A stretch of 64,000 bases of DNA from Liolophura sinensis (Eukaryota > Mollusca > Polyplacophora > Chitonida > Chitonidae): assembly GCF_032854445.1 (NCBI RefSeq), contig NC_088303.1:5897501-5961500 (forward strand). The letters run 5' to 3'. Position 1 is the first letter of the stretch. The number at the start of each line of letters is the position of its first letter. The translations under genes and the position numbers were made by a program. Below the pieces are notes generated by a model. It ran no database searches. It was not told where the DNA came from and was given only the letters and a program-made list of their open reading frames with translations. Shown in pieces: positions 25,201 to 36,300 of the stretch.

Positions 25201-28200
25201 GGAAATTTCCACCTTTCTCTCCAATGCACAATGAGAGACACAATGACCTTCACCTGGAAGAATTGTGTCATGGGTTTATCGTTTGTGCTTATTACCATAG
25301 CCATACTCCTGTATCAATGAAACTGTCTCCTCTCTCTTTCACCTTTGGCACTGCCATTTTGCCCAGGTCAATTGCCTTAAGACGGTCACGTTATTTCTAC
25401 ATGCCCGCTGATTGGCTACATTCACTCAACCTGACTCAACTTGTTGACAACAAATACACATGCACATTTCCAATTTAACAAAGTTGGATGGTGTTTAATG
25501 TTGTTTAACAGAGTTGAAGAACCTGTCCAAACTACTGAACATGGCTCAACTTGTTCACTCAACTTCAACTTGTCTCTTGTTGGGTCACCAAAAGTTGAGT
25601 GATGTTGGGTTGTCTAGACGTGGTTTAAACTAACAATAATCAATCTACAACAGCAATGGATATGTGATACTACTTGTGATAAGTGTAGTTCAAAACAAAT
25701 ATACATTGCAATGGCAATACATATTTATTTATTTATCTATTTGACTGTTGTTTAACCCCATACTCTAGAATTTTTCTAGAGTAAAAACTTTCATGACGAC
25801 AGTCAGTTTTATGGGTTGGAGAAAATGCAGTGCCCGGGTAAACCACCACCCTTTGGCAAGTTACTACCAAACTTTTCCAATGTGTGACATACAGATACAT
25901 GTTGGAGGAAGGCAAGGCGTGGTCTTCAACAAACGTTAAACTATGCCAATGCCCACAAGAGTATTGTCAGCTTCTTATTGTCCACGTTGTCACCAAGGTC
26001 CCACAAGCAGTGAGATTGGGGAAATCTGAAAATTCCCTGTGTAAGGCTGGTTTGAACACACACCTTGTGTTCCTAGAGACTGAAAGTTAAGCACTAACCA
26101 TAAGACCAGCAATAGTCCGCTAATGTTCATAAATATACGAAGGTGACTTCTAATATATTAAATCAAGAATCAAGTCTTTGGGTACATGATGAACAGGTTT
26201 CATACTTCCATCATAAGAATGACATGAATTTACTCACGACAAAAGATTTTTAACACTCAGATGTAATAGTTGCATGGCATACCACGATATCCACGTACAG
26301 GACCCAACACTGCTGCCCTGGAATAATTACTAAAGAGTTCAGGTCTAAGCTTGTGGCTGTGTCATATGCTCGTGCTAGCGTGTTGCTGATTTCTGTGGCT
26401 AATTCTTCCCCACCTCGGCCTTCAAACTCGGGAGTGGCGTTTGCTGAGCTATTAAAATAAAGGATATTCATTTATATCAGAATCAGGCACTGCAGAGGGA
26501 GCCTTTGTAGCGCGGTCATCAGCGTGCTAGTGCAGCACAATGACTCAGAACCTGGTCACCAATGCAGTTGCTGTGAGCTCAAGTCCACCTCATGACCTAA
26601 CCATCGCAGAGCAAAGTGCTTTAACCACTTGATCTTGACCCAATACCACACTAAAGTGATAATGACTACTTAAAGAAATAAATAAATTATGATATATTGA
26701 ATTTTTGGGAAAGTGTGAAGTACGAAGTAGTTTGAACATAAAGACTTTCCACAAATTTGGAAAGTCTTCCACATGCCACATTTAAATGTGTAATCAATTT
26801 TCATTTAGAAGCCTGGGGCCTCCGTGGGTCAGTATGTTAGCGCACAACCCGGGAGCCTCTCACCAATGCGGTCACTGTGAGTTCAAGTCCAGGTCACGCT
26901 GGCTTCCTCTCCAGCCATATGTGGGAAGGTTTGTCCGCAATCTGCAGTTAGCCATGGGTTTCCAGCGGGCAGTGTCCGGTTTCCACCCACCATAATGCTG
27001 GTTGCCGTTGTATAAGTGAAATATTCTTGAGTACAGCGTAAAACACCAATCAGATAAATAAATACATTTATTAAGAAGCCAGTCTGTGTGATTATAACAC
27101 AGCTTTCCACTGGCATGAAATTCTTCGGATGGATTTCACCAGTCCATCAGTGGGATTTAAAATTACATGAACTTTATCTGGTTTGGTCTCACTTCTCACC
27201 AGTCCACAAAGAATTCCAGTCGGCCCTGATTAGGCCTATCAGCAGTGGGCTGACCCATGTCAGCTTTTACCCCCACCAAAATGTCTGTGTTAGCCTGGAG
27301 AGGAAAAATCGACAGTAGAATACATCACAGAAATCACCACTCCAGCAGCCTGCCTTACAAAATTGTCACAACACAACGTCAAGCTCATTTAACCAGAGAT
27401 CAATTTCTTCATTCTATGCTACTTCAGCGGTATGTTGTACTGCTCCAAAGACGTGCCCCAAGAGAGTGAGATTTGTGATTCAGGTATTTTCTCACAAAAT
27501 AAAGTAAAAGTTGCAGACTGGACAGCAACACTACACTAGTCAAAAGCTAGATGGAAGCTATTTATTGCACTTTTGTGTCTAGAGTTACCTCCCTTTGACA
27601 GTGTTTTCAGTGGTCTGGTTTACTCGGCATGATCTGACAAATTAAGATTTGAAATGATTTTCTGTGAGCAAAGAACAGATGTTTGGTTTCAGGAATATGA
27701 ATTGTTTTTCTTTTTTGGAAGAATAATGCAAATAATGTCATATTTACAGATAACTATATTTGTCGTATAACTTAGTCATATTAAAATTTGGCATAGTTTT
27801 TCCAGTACAGCTGCATGCACATAACTGCTCCTTGCACTATCAGAATTTTTCTATATGTTTTGTCAGTTTCTTGGTTTCATGTGATTTAAAGTCACTATTT
27901 CATCATACCTTAACAATGTCTATCAGCAACAGTAGGAGACAATCTGAATGCCTAGAAATGTTTAGGGCTATATCACTGTACTGAGGACTGAGCGGACCCT
28001 CCAGTGTACTTGAGGGGACCCACCAGTGTACCTGAGGGCACCCAACAAATTACCTGAGGGCACCCTCCAATGTACCTGAGGAGACCCATCAATCAACCTG
28101 AGGACACTCGTCAGTCAACCTGAGGAAACCCGTCAGTTTAGCTCAGGTTACTCACCAGGCTACCTGAGGGGTTCCATCAGTCAGCCGGAGGACACCCGTC

Positions 28201-29936
28201 AGTCAAGCTGAGGAAACCCGTCAGTCTAGCTCAGGGTACCCACCAGCCTACCTGAGGACACCCATCAGTTTAGCTCAGGGTACCCACCAGCCTACCTGAG
28301 GACACCCATTAGTTTAGCTCAGGGTACCCACCAGCCTACCTGAGGGGTTCCATCAGTCAACCAGAGGACACCCATCAGTCAACCTGAGGAAACCCGTCAG
28401 TTTAGCTCAGGGTACCCACCAGGCTACTTGAGGGGTTCCATCAGGCAACCTGAGGACAACCGTCAGTCTAGCTCAGGGTACCCACCAGCCTACCTGAGGA
28501 CACCCATCAGGAAACCTGAGGACACCCGCCAGTCTGGCTCAGGGTACCCACCAGCCTACCTGAGGACACCCACCAGGCTACCTGAGGACACCCATCAGTC
28601 TAGCTCAGGGTACCCACCAGCCTACCTGAGGACACCCACCAGCCTACCTGAGGACACCCACCAGGCTACCTGAGGGCACCCATCAGTTTAGCTCAGGGTA
28701 CCCATCAGGCTACTTGAGGGGTTCCATTTGTCAACCGGAGGACACCCATCAGGCAACCTGAGGACAACCACCAGCCTACCTGAGGCGTCCCATCAGTCTA
28801 GCTCAGGGTACCCACCAGCCTACCTGATGACAACCACCAGGCTACCTGAGTTGTCCCATCAGTCTACCTGAGGGTACCCTCCAGTCTACCTGATGACACC
28901 CACCAGTCTACCGGTGGATATCCATTTGACCACCTAAGGACACCTACCAATCTACCTCAGATTACCCACCAGTTTGTCTGATCCACCAGGCTACCTGAGG
29001 TGACCAATCAGGCTACCTGAATAGACCCACCAGTCTACCTTAGGAGACTCACCAGCCTAAGCCTGGCTGATCCACTGGTGTTGGACACCATGTCTGTCTC
29101 TAATTCCATGTGACGGTAGTCTTCACATCCTCTCCCATCCTCTCTTACATTATCCTGAAAAATAAGACTGAATACTACAAGTAATTTGCATGTACTTAGA
29201 GTATACAAGCAACTGTTATATCATGAAGAATGTCTGTTGGAATATTCTTGACATTATATTTCCATACTTATTTGTGAGTTTTATGTTCACCTGGAAGGTC
29301 ACCATTTAGGAAAATATTTACCAAACTTTAAAATGTTGTTGCTCCCTGCTAAAATGATTGATAGCAATAGGTCTATATTATATTTCATATCTAGTAGGTG
29401 TGACTGTTCTGTACTGTACATCTATGAATGCAAAAATCCTCACCAATTAAAAAGATATTGTTATCGGTGCAACTCCTAAAGTGCTCTATTGATAAACAAA
29501 AAAAATAAATCAATTCTGACTGAATCGCAAATCAAATTTACTTTTAGTTTTGCAGGTGAATTTCCGAGGAAGCAATGCTAGCAGTTGTAAAGACAAGGCT
29601 GATCCATTTGTTAATCGATGAGATCTTTCTTGTTCAAACACTGAAATTCCCATAGACTCTCTAAAGAACCTAATCAAGAATGTATAAAAGCATTAATGGT
29701 AAACAAAATTGAACGTGACGGTCTGTTGTAATTCAGGAGTAATCTCCCTTTACTCTTGTCTTCCCAACTAAAACCTGATTTTTCCACCGAAACGACTTGC
29801 CGTTTCATTAAATACCCTGATCGGAGGACTTGTGAGCTACATGACCCAATGGACGGAACACTTGACAGAACGATCTTACCTGAACTCCATGAACAATAAA
29901 GGTTTTCTCCGCATCGCTCAACAAAACATCTGCCAT
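16295..29936 (-). CDS. EXOSC7: Exosome complex component RRP42 / EXOSC7 (nine coding exons)
   Basis: RNase PH-fold subunit of the hexameric ring of the RNA exosome, which threads RNA to the 3'-5' nucleases in nucleus and cytoplasm; animal EXOSC7 is itself thought to be non-catalytic. Exons, 5' to 3' on the - strand: 29936-29880, 29154-29053, 27294-27200, 26448-26283, 24977-24907, 24188-24068, 22256-22198, 16813-16717 and 16399-16295. All junctions are GT-AG and keep frame, giving 290 aa, one less than human. Landmarks: start MADVLLSDAEK; DGRGCEDYR at 25-33; SGSARLRL at 46-53; ATPEFEGRGG at 89-98; CWVLYVDIV at 132-140; LLECGGNLFDAVSIAVKAAL at 141-160; SDDPYD at 182-187; end KHTMGFLK. A likely polyadenylation signal (TTTATT on +) is at 15910. 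Two introns hold arrays that start at the splice donor (see separate entries). It is divergent from the palmitoyltransferase gene. Confidence 0.97.
17520..17936 (+). mobile_element. Possible transposon remnant with a short MADF/Myb-like coding start
   Basis: From an ATG at about 17793 there are about 48 codons beginning MATTEWTHEAKNKLIHLWRQ before a TAG at about 17934. The WTHEAKNKLIHLW pattern resembles the first helix of MADF/Myb-SANT-like domains, which occur in PIF/Harbinger-type transposons. The upstream GC-richer stretch (17520-17770) has repeated words such as TCTACGNGNGCTTGCG. No clear ends were found. It is in EXOSC7 intron 7. Confidence 0.3.
18222..18329 (+). mobile_element. SINE family 1, 3' tail fragment
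   Basis: The 3' end is well preserved: TTAAATGAAATATTCTCGAGTACAGTGTAAGACACCAATC followed by (AAAT)n. The upstream part is unrecognisable. EXOSC7 intron 7. Confidence 0.65.
19908..20052 (-). mobile_element. Retrotransposon RNase H fragment inside the satellite (copy 1)
   Basis: The - strand encodes FCWVPRHMGIPGNTAADEAA, the conserved end of the RNase H domain found in non-LTR retrotransposons (pattern W-P-x-H-x-G-I-x-G-N-x-x-A-D). Only about 145 bp is present and both sides are satellite, so the fragment was trapped in the array. A second block AGGGATACCCATATGCCTGG occurs twice within it, showing internal duplication. Confidence 0.7.
21017..21145 (-). mobile_element. Retrotransposon RNase H fragment inside the satellite (copy 2)
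   Basis: Same sequence as 19908-20052, about 1116 bp away, encoding CWVPRHMGIPGNTAADEAAL on the - strand, but lacking the ACAATGATAAAATCTTCATT stretch present in copy 1. It is flanked by the same satellite variants, so it arose by duplication of a ~1.1-kb piece of the array and not by a second insertion. Confidence 0.7.
21906..23149. other. Unique intronic sequence around EXOSC7 exon 7
   Basis: Apart from the 59-base exon 7 (22198-22256), this is unremarkable AT-rich intron with no array or recognisable transposon. Confidence 0.5.
23150..24115 (-). repeat. 50-bp minisatellite built from the end of EXOSC7 exon 6 and its splice donor
   Basis: About 19 head-to-tail units including the true exon end. 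On the - strand each unit reads GTCTCCTCCCCTGTTCTCAT, CACACTCAGTAAG (exon-derived, about 33 nt) and GTAAGGTGTCCAGTGTT (intron-derived, about 17 nt). The first unit overlaps the real exon 6 end (VVSSPVLITLSK, donor GT at 24067-24066); the rest lie downstream in intron 6. Most copies keep an intact AG|GTAAGG; variants include AG|GTAGGG, two copies with AG|GCAAGG, and one destroyed (AG|ATAAGG, near 23318). Units nearest the exon match it best (CACTCAG), distal ones carry CACACAG, so the array grew outward and homogenised in two blocks. Reading into the intron meets a stop after 17 codons. Confidence 0.93.
24556..24696 (-). mobile_element. SINE family 1, 5'-truncated copy
   Basis: Tail TTATTTATTTATTTATTTG, then TCTGGTGTTTTATGCCATACTCAAGAGTATTTCACTTATAAGAC, AGCATTATGGTGGATGGAAACCGGGCAGAGCC and ACCATCCGCAGGTTGCTAGCAG. 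It stops before the tRNA head. EXOSC7 intron 5. Confidence 0.85.
25021..25624. mobile_element. PIF/Harbinger-like non-autonomous element (MITE)
   Basis: The left end AGCCCCGTCCAGACTATC and the reverse complement of the right end (ACCACGTCTAGACAACCC) are related, and the similarity continues inward to TTCAACTTTTG / CTCAACTTTTG, about 40 bp in all. A TTA occurs at both flanks (25018-25020 and 25625-25627), the 3-bp TWA target duplication typical of PIF/Harbinger elements. There is no transposase. It lies in EXOSC7 intron 4. Confidence 0.65.
25717..26105 (-). mobile_element. SINE family 3 copy
   Basis: Tail (TTATTTATTTATCTATTTG) at the left, then a body with CATGACGACAGTCAGTTTTATGGGTTGGA, GTGACATACAGATAC and GTCACCAAGGTCCCACAAGCAGTGAGATTGGGGAAA. 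The right end has, on the - strand, a B-box-like GTTCAAACC within a degenerate tRNA-like head. The same body occurs at 37766-38060. EXOSC7 intron 4. Confidence 0.6.
26505..26625 (+). mobile_element. SINE family 1, head fragment
   Basis: Contains TAGCGCGGTCATCAGCGTGCTAGTGCAGCACAATGACTCAG and the B-box-like GAGCTCAAGTCC. The body and tail are missing. Between EXOSC7 exons 3 and 4. Confidence 0.55.
26814..27073 (+). mobile_element. SINE family 1, full-length copy
   Basis: Starts GGGGCCTCCGTGGGTCAGTATG (A box partly mutated), B box GAGTTCAAGTCC at about 26879, body CCTCTCCAGCCATATGTGGGAAGG and TTTCCACCCACCATAATGCTGG, 3' end GAGTACAGCGTAAAACACCAATCAGATAAATAAATACA. AGAAGCC flanks both sides (26807-26813 and 27074-27080), a possible target duplication. 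It ends about 125 bases from EXOSC7 exon 3. Confidence 0.88.
28000..29060 (-). repeat. ~21-22 bp minisatellite abutting the EXOSC7 exon 2 donor
   Basis: Around 45 degenerate units; on the + strand the core is CTACCTGAGGACACCCACCAG, with a variant (TCTAGCTCAGGGTACCCACCAG) giving a ~43-bp dimeric pattern over much of the array. The first unit overlaps the exon end: the true donor on the + strand reads GACTCACCAGCCTAAG, matching GACACCCACCAGCCTAC. On the - strand each unit thus resembles CTG|GTGGGT and also contains CAGGTAGG. Confidence 0.85.
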
Positions 29937-30347
29937 GCTCGCTCTTGCTGTTGTTGTTGCGCGCGTCGTCTGCAAGAAGTATTTAAATACATCATTTAAA
30001 CGTCAACCTAATATAACGGAATAGATTTTACATCTTACGGAAACAATTTTGCGTCTTTGGTTTAATAACAGAGACACATTTAACATTTAATTACATATAA
30101 GAATAATCCAACGGCTGATATCAGGATTCTGGGGCCGTATTAATAACAATTTCCACATTTTTTGATCAGAAAAATATTATTCATTCCTAATTTTGAAACC
30201 ACTGCCTACAATTTCGCTTTAGCTTGTACTCACAAGTCAATGACGTTTTACACATGAGTTCTTGTTGTCAAGTATCGTGTAGGACATCCTGATAAGATGA
30301 TATTGTCCTAATTGTAGCTCTGTTCTTTGAAACAAACCAGTTCTGCA
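29937..30347. promoter_or_regulatory. Presumed bidirectional promoter between EXOSC7 and ZDHHC3
   Basis: The 0.4 kb between the divergent start codons (29936 on -, inferred 30348 on +) must hold both transcription starts if the split start codon is right. It contains a local CpG cluster (GTTGCGCGCGTCGTC, about 29955-29971) and an AGTATTTAAATACA palindrome at about 29979. I see no canonical paired TATA boxes. Assignment is by position. Confidence 0.6.
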
Positions 30348-33300
30348 ATGTAAGTAATAGTTTACTGATTCCAGTTCATGGATCTGTCTCAGCGTCCTTT
30401 TGTGTGGGCCGGTTTTCAGGTTTTGACGGTTGATTCCACGCTAGCCCTGAATGACTACGACACACTCATTTATATTTGTACTTCCTAATACCAAATCTCT
30501 GTTCTTGTGACCCCTTAATCACACTTCTTAAGGAGTTAAATTAAACATCGAGGCCTATTTTCAACAATTTTTGATAGTTGCCTGCCTCAACATCAGAAAT
30601 TGTTGAAAATTGACCTCATCGTTTAATTTAATTGAACTACTTCGTAAGTGACAGTCCCTTTGCATCCCATCTCAGGTCTGGGGATCCCTCTTTGCACCCT
30701 ATCTCAGGTCTGGGGATCCCTAGATTACTTTCTTACTAACGGCTCATCTCTTGGGACCCCTTATATTTAGTTCAAACCTGAAATGACTGAAGGCTAATGT
30801 GCTCTGACAACATTTAAACAAAATCAGTGGACTCATCAAAAAGATGAAGTTTAATTTCTTTAATAATCCCTATATGTTTGTTGTTGTTGTTAATGTTGGT
30901 GGGAATAGCATACTGGTTGTAGTGTGTATGTTTGGAATGTGCTGCAGTTACTTACTTCTACTGAAGACTATTTACACATAAAACAATCATTTATTTCTTG
31001 TCAGTCCTGTTCGAAATTAAAAAAAAATATTTTGTTCTTTGTTCAAAATCATTTTGTCCTTGTTTTGTTTTAGGGATGAAGTGGAGTCTGGCTATGGCAC
31101 GATGCACGAAACTGGTGCTGGTAAAATAATCGTGAAGTCAGCCAGACGGCCGGCTGAGGACACAGTAGTCATAGTGGACTGTACTCCATTCTGCAAACGG
31201 CTGGGCTTGATGTGGCCAGAGGGTCAGCAGTTATGGTTTGTTAAGGACATCTGCGGTGTGATCTGTGCTGTGTTTACCTGGATGTTAGTGGGCTACGCAG
31301 AGTTTGTGGTCCTGTTCGTCATGTTGATTCCTGGCACGTCAGCGGTCTACGCCACGGTCCACGGCCTACTCTTCACATTCCTGTCCACAATGGCCGTGTC
31401 TTCACACATGAGAACCATGCTCACTGACCCTGTAAGTTATGGTCCTGCCATTTGTGCATTCATTCTTAATGTGATGCACATTATATGACATTTGCCCAAA
31501 AAGAACCGATGATGCTTTGGTGCCTGGTACCTTTGCTGGCCGAATGCTTTAAAGTGGTAATTTAGAACTTGAACCCTTGACACATGGTGTAATCTAGCCC
31601 TTGATCAATGAGACAATGCTCTAATCCGTCCCTTGACCAATTCATGAGATTGTCTTTTAATGTAGTGCTGGACAAATAAGCTCCTAGCTCTTGAGTCAGT
31701 TGGGCCGTGTTTCAATCTAGTCCTTGACCAGTTACATGTAGGTCATGCTCCAGTCTAGCTCTTGACCAATGAGATGGTGTTTTAATCTAGCCCTTGTCCA
31801 ATGAAACTGTGTTTTAATCTAGCCCTCATGCAATGAATTTATATGTTAATTTAACCCTTGTACGATGAGACCATGTTCTAATTTAGCCCTTGATCCAATG
31901 GGACTGCGTTCTAATCTAGCCCTTATTCTGGAGTATGGCATAAAACACCAGTCAGATAAGTAAATAAATCCTTGACCAATGAGAGTGTGTTCTAATCTAG
32001 CCCTTGACCAATGAGATCATGTTCTAATCTATCCTTTGACCATTGAGATGGTCTCTAATCTAGCTCTTGACCAATGAGATCCTGTCACAGTCTAGCCCTT
32101 GACCAATGAATGACATGGTGTTTTAACCTAGCCCTGTTTTTTTTAACTTAGAAGGTGATGGCATTTCAAACTAGTACTTGACCAATGAGATCATGTTTTA
32201 AAATAGCCTGTGACCAATGAGATCATGTTCTCTTACATGTAGCTCTGTCTATCTTTCACTCATGAACGTGGCTGTTGTTACCCAGTCACAGGTGGAATGT
32301 TCTTGAGTACATCATGGATTATAAAAACAATTGCCGTAACTCACGAATAGATTTGCCAGATTGTTTACAGATTGTATCGTTTGATTCTCTGCGTGTAGTT
32401 GTGATTTTTGGCAACTAGGCACAGCTGGAGAGATATTGGGTGGCTGGGGTGGTGGGGTGTCAGGACAGAACCAATAAGCTTCACTAACTACATGTGTATC
32501 AGCTCCAGTTAAAGCTTCTACCTGCATTCTACCACCAAGCTGGATGTTTTATGTAAGGATTATTAGCCTGGTCATAGTCGTACATAAGCTTTTCTATCTG
32601 TACAGGTAGACCTAACATAAATTATATTTTCAATCAGTACTTAGTTGCTTGCAGGATGTGTTTCAAATTTCACGACATCCATGAATTAGAGTTTATTACC
32701 AAACGATAAATGGGCAAAGTCAAGGATAAATGAATACCCCGTCATCCATGCATATGCCACTGTCAGTCCATGCACATCGGGTGAGTTTACTCAATGTGGT
32801 GCAGGCCAGCAGCCAGGCTGGCACATAACAGTTACCGCCTGAAGTTGAGGTGATCACCCAGTCAAGACCTTCTTTTGTCACAGAGGTTGTGAAGCGACCA
32901 AGGTGACAAAACACAACCAAGACTGGGTGATCAGCTAACTTGGACACCGCAACTGACAGTAAGTGGCGGTAACTGACTTACACAGTGGTTTCGTTGTTTG
33001 ACAAGAGTCATTATGTTTCATGAAAAATCACCATTTTATTGACTAAAGTCGGACAAATTTTTCTAAATATTGAAATTCACCTTAATTAATACGTACGCGA
33101 TGCATGTGTTTAGGCATGTAAAACTAGGTATTTCCCTAGTATGTTAGCGATATTGGTGCAGTCTTACATGAAGTTCTTAAGACACATGGTGCCGTGTTAT
33201 CCATTACACATGGTGCTGTGTTATTTATTACAGACTACATAGGTTTAACACATACGTTTACTTCGTGTTATCGTTTATGTTCGCATAAACCAATTTAGTA

Positions 33301-36300
33301 AGTTTTTCGAACAGGTACCCAATAAGTTAACTTGAAAACTGTTGCCAATTTCTATGTTTATATAGCCTTCAATCACTTTTATCAGTAGAACTTGATCTAT
33401 TGAGGGACTATTGAGGGAGGAAAATGATATTTCTCAGCACGGCAGTCTCTCTGAACAAATACCACACCCCGCCAAAGAATTCTCAGCAATATTCTAAGTA
33501 CTGTTTTTAAACAAATATGTTTGTGCTGATACATGAAACAACTCATTTAGAAGCTTTAATAGATATTTTCTGATTATTGCAAATAAAAAATTCGCTTGAA
33601 AAAATAAATCCAGTAGCTCATCAATTTTAATCCGCCATACTGAAAATGGAAACATGTTTATCTTTAATTGTGTTAAAGAGTTGGGATAGAGGGCGTTTGG
33701 CTTGACGTGGTGTTGTTGTTGAAAAATGTCAGTACCGGGAAAAGATAGTATGATGATAGCCTCCATAGAAGGGTGTAACGTGTCCAGCTTTCTAGTGCTT
33801 ATACAAGTAGTATCAAACGAGGAATACTGAAGTGCTCAAATGGTAGAGAGCTGGACTATGGACTTAAAGATCCGATTTCAAATCCCGAAGAGTGAAGCAG
33901 CCAGTTTTAAATGGAATGTGCGAAATTATTACACGTACATCACTTAAACACCTGGTATACCTCACTTGAACACCTGGTATGCATCACTTGAACACCAGAT
34001 ATATGCCACTTGAACTTTCAGTACATCACTTGAACACCCGGAACAGGTCACTTGAACACCTGTGATCCGCTGGCAAACTGGTGGGTACGAAGGATGAGTG
34101 ACTCACATCAAACATTGGAGCCAGTGTGTAATGGGAATTACTACATGGCTGAAAACTGATCTTTCTCCCCTGTAATCTCTACCAGTAACTAACTGAGGTT
34201 TAGTATTTTATAGATCGTACCAAAAAAAAAAAAAAAGTGAAAAACGCACCAAATATTTGTCACTTTTGTTTCATACAGAACTTTTCCCTTGCTCGATGTA
34301 CAATGGGATGAGTTCAGTAGAACAGCCAGTTCAATTGGAGGCCCTGACCTGCTTATCATGATTGGGGTTTACATCCTTTCAATTCGTAGGACACATGAAG
34401 TGTAAGTTCAACACAGCCTTGTTCAGGGAATTTGTAGATTCCTCTGCTCCCCTCATCAGATTGCTCTGCTCCCCTCATCAGATTGCTCTGCTCCCCTCAT
34501 CCTCAGGATTATCTGTCTGCATGTCACATATGGGAAAGTGTGTCAATAACATAAACTTCCCAAAGTTTGTTGGTTTACTGGACTTTTCAGTTTCCTCCAC
34601 CCAAAAAAATGACTGTTATGATTGAAAAATATTTGAGTAGGACAGTAAAGAAAAGACAAATAATTATGCTTTTTATACTTCGTATGGGACACTTTTATCA
34701 ATGCATATACTGTTTCTGTGCTGTAGGGTGCCATACCACGTGGTAATGCCACCAAAGAAAACATAATGAAGCTGGGTCTAAAGGAGGGCCAGGTGATATT
34801 CAAATGTCCAAAATGTGTGAGCATCAAGCCAGAGAGGGCCCATCACTGCAGGTAAGATGAACCCAAATGAGGAATTTGCACATTTTGATTCTGAGAACTA
34901 TAGATCTATGATGCAAGCTGTTGAGACTTTAGTTTATTTAGTTTAGTTTAGTAAGCGTTTTGTATGACATGCACATGATCTCTGGTTGGGGTGCATTTTG
35001 GGAATTTGCATTCAGGTCAGTCATTTTCCATGTATTTGACTAATTTAAACGTGACTAACAACAAAATTTCAGTGTTATAGTTATTCTGTGCATTTATTGT
35101 AAAAAACATTATTGAATATTAATTATGGCTGTAGTTCATTAAATGTATATTAGAGTGACCCTAATTAGTGTGAAATGGTATGTATGTGTACACTGGTTGT
35201 TGTGTCCAAGGGAGGCTACTGTTATCTGGAACAAAAATGTATGGAGTTGTAAATAGTCTCCCTTGTACTAAGCTATTTAGTAATAGGCTACAGAAGATAT
35301 ACATTTACGTACATATCTTCATCAGGGCATGGTGAGGTGAATTTATTCACAGCAAGTGTTTTTATATAAACAGTCATAGCTGATAATTTGCTGCTCAGAT
35401 CACATCCATCAAGGAATCCAAAGGTTAAATAAAACAAATGGATGTGGTATGTCTGCTTGTCTGCTACTAGTGTTATGCCTTAAGAGATTTAGCACTACAG
35501 CTTACACTGAAACATACAGTGAAATATATTTCAGAAGGAGAAATGTGGTCTTACTGCGCAATTAAGATATGCAGTTAAGAGTGCTGTTTGAAGTAAAGGT
35601 TTAAAATGGATGAATTAAATTTCAAGGTTAGGTGATGTAGGTTAGGGGGACCTTGCTAGTTACTACCCTCACCTGAAGATGTACATATAGGTGCTTCCTT
35701 AGGGTCGGGGTCTGTTGAATTCTTCCCAGCTTGTAGCTCTCAGAAATTTAGATCTGTACTCTTCCATTTACTAACCAGCTCAGTGCTTTGTGAGTGTGCT
35801 GTCCTATATATCAAAGCTGTACACCTGTCTCCTGGAATCCTGAAGTAATTCTGACCTCATGTCATGTAGATTAATACTCCATCATTGATGTGCAGTGGGC
35901 TTGGTAATTTTCAGAAATAAGAAAACATCCTTTTTTGGACATTAGTATCCAAGGTACAGTATCTGTCAAGAGAGTTGTTTGAAATAGTCTTCTACATAAA
36001 AGCCATTTAAAAGCTTTGCTATCAAAGCTAATTTTAATATTGTGACATGTGCCTCAACTGTTGTTATGCCTGCAATGAAAGTGACACTTGAGCTAGCTGA
36101 TGTACATGTGTAAATCTGTTCCTTCCACCATAATGCTGACTGCTGTCATATGAGTGAAACATTGTTAAGAACGGCATAAGACATCAATGAAATAAATGGA
36201 TAAATCAGTGCCTTTCTCAGACGGGATCAATCAAGGCAGACAACACGTACACATATGATGCTAAGTTTTTTGGATACTCCATGTGATATGTGATGAAATG

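Noticed and set aside
26883-27116. Short open frames on both strands (69-77 codons)
   Set aside because: They are the body of the full-length family 1 SINE at 26814-27073.
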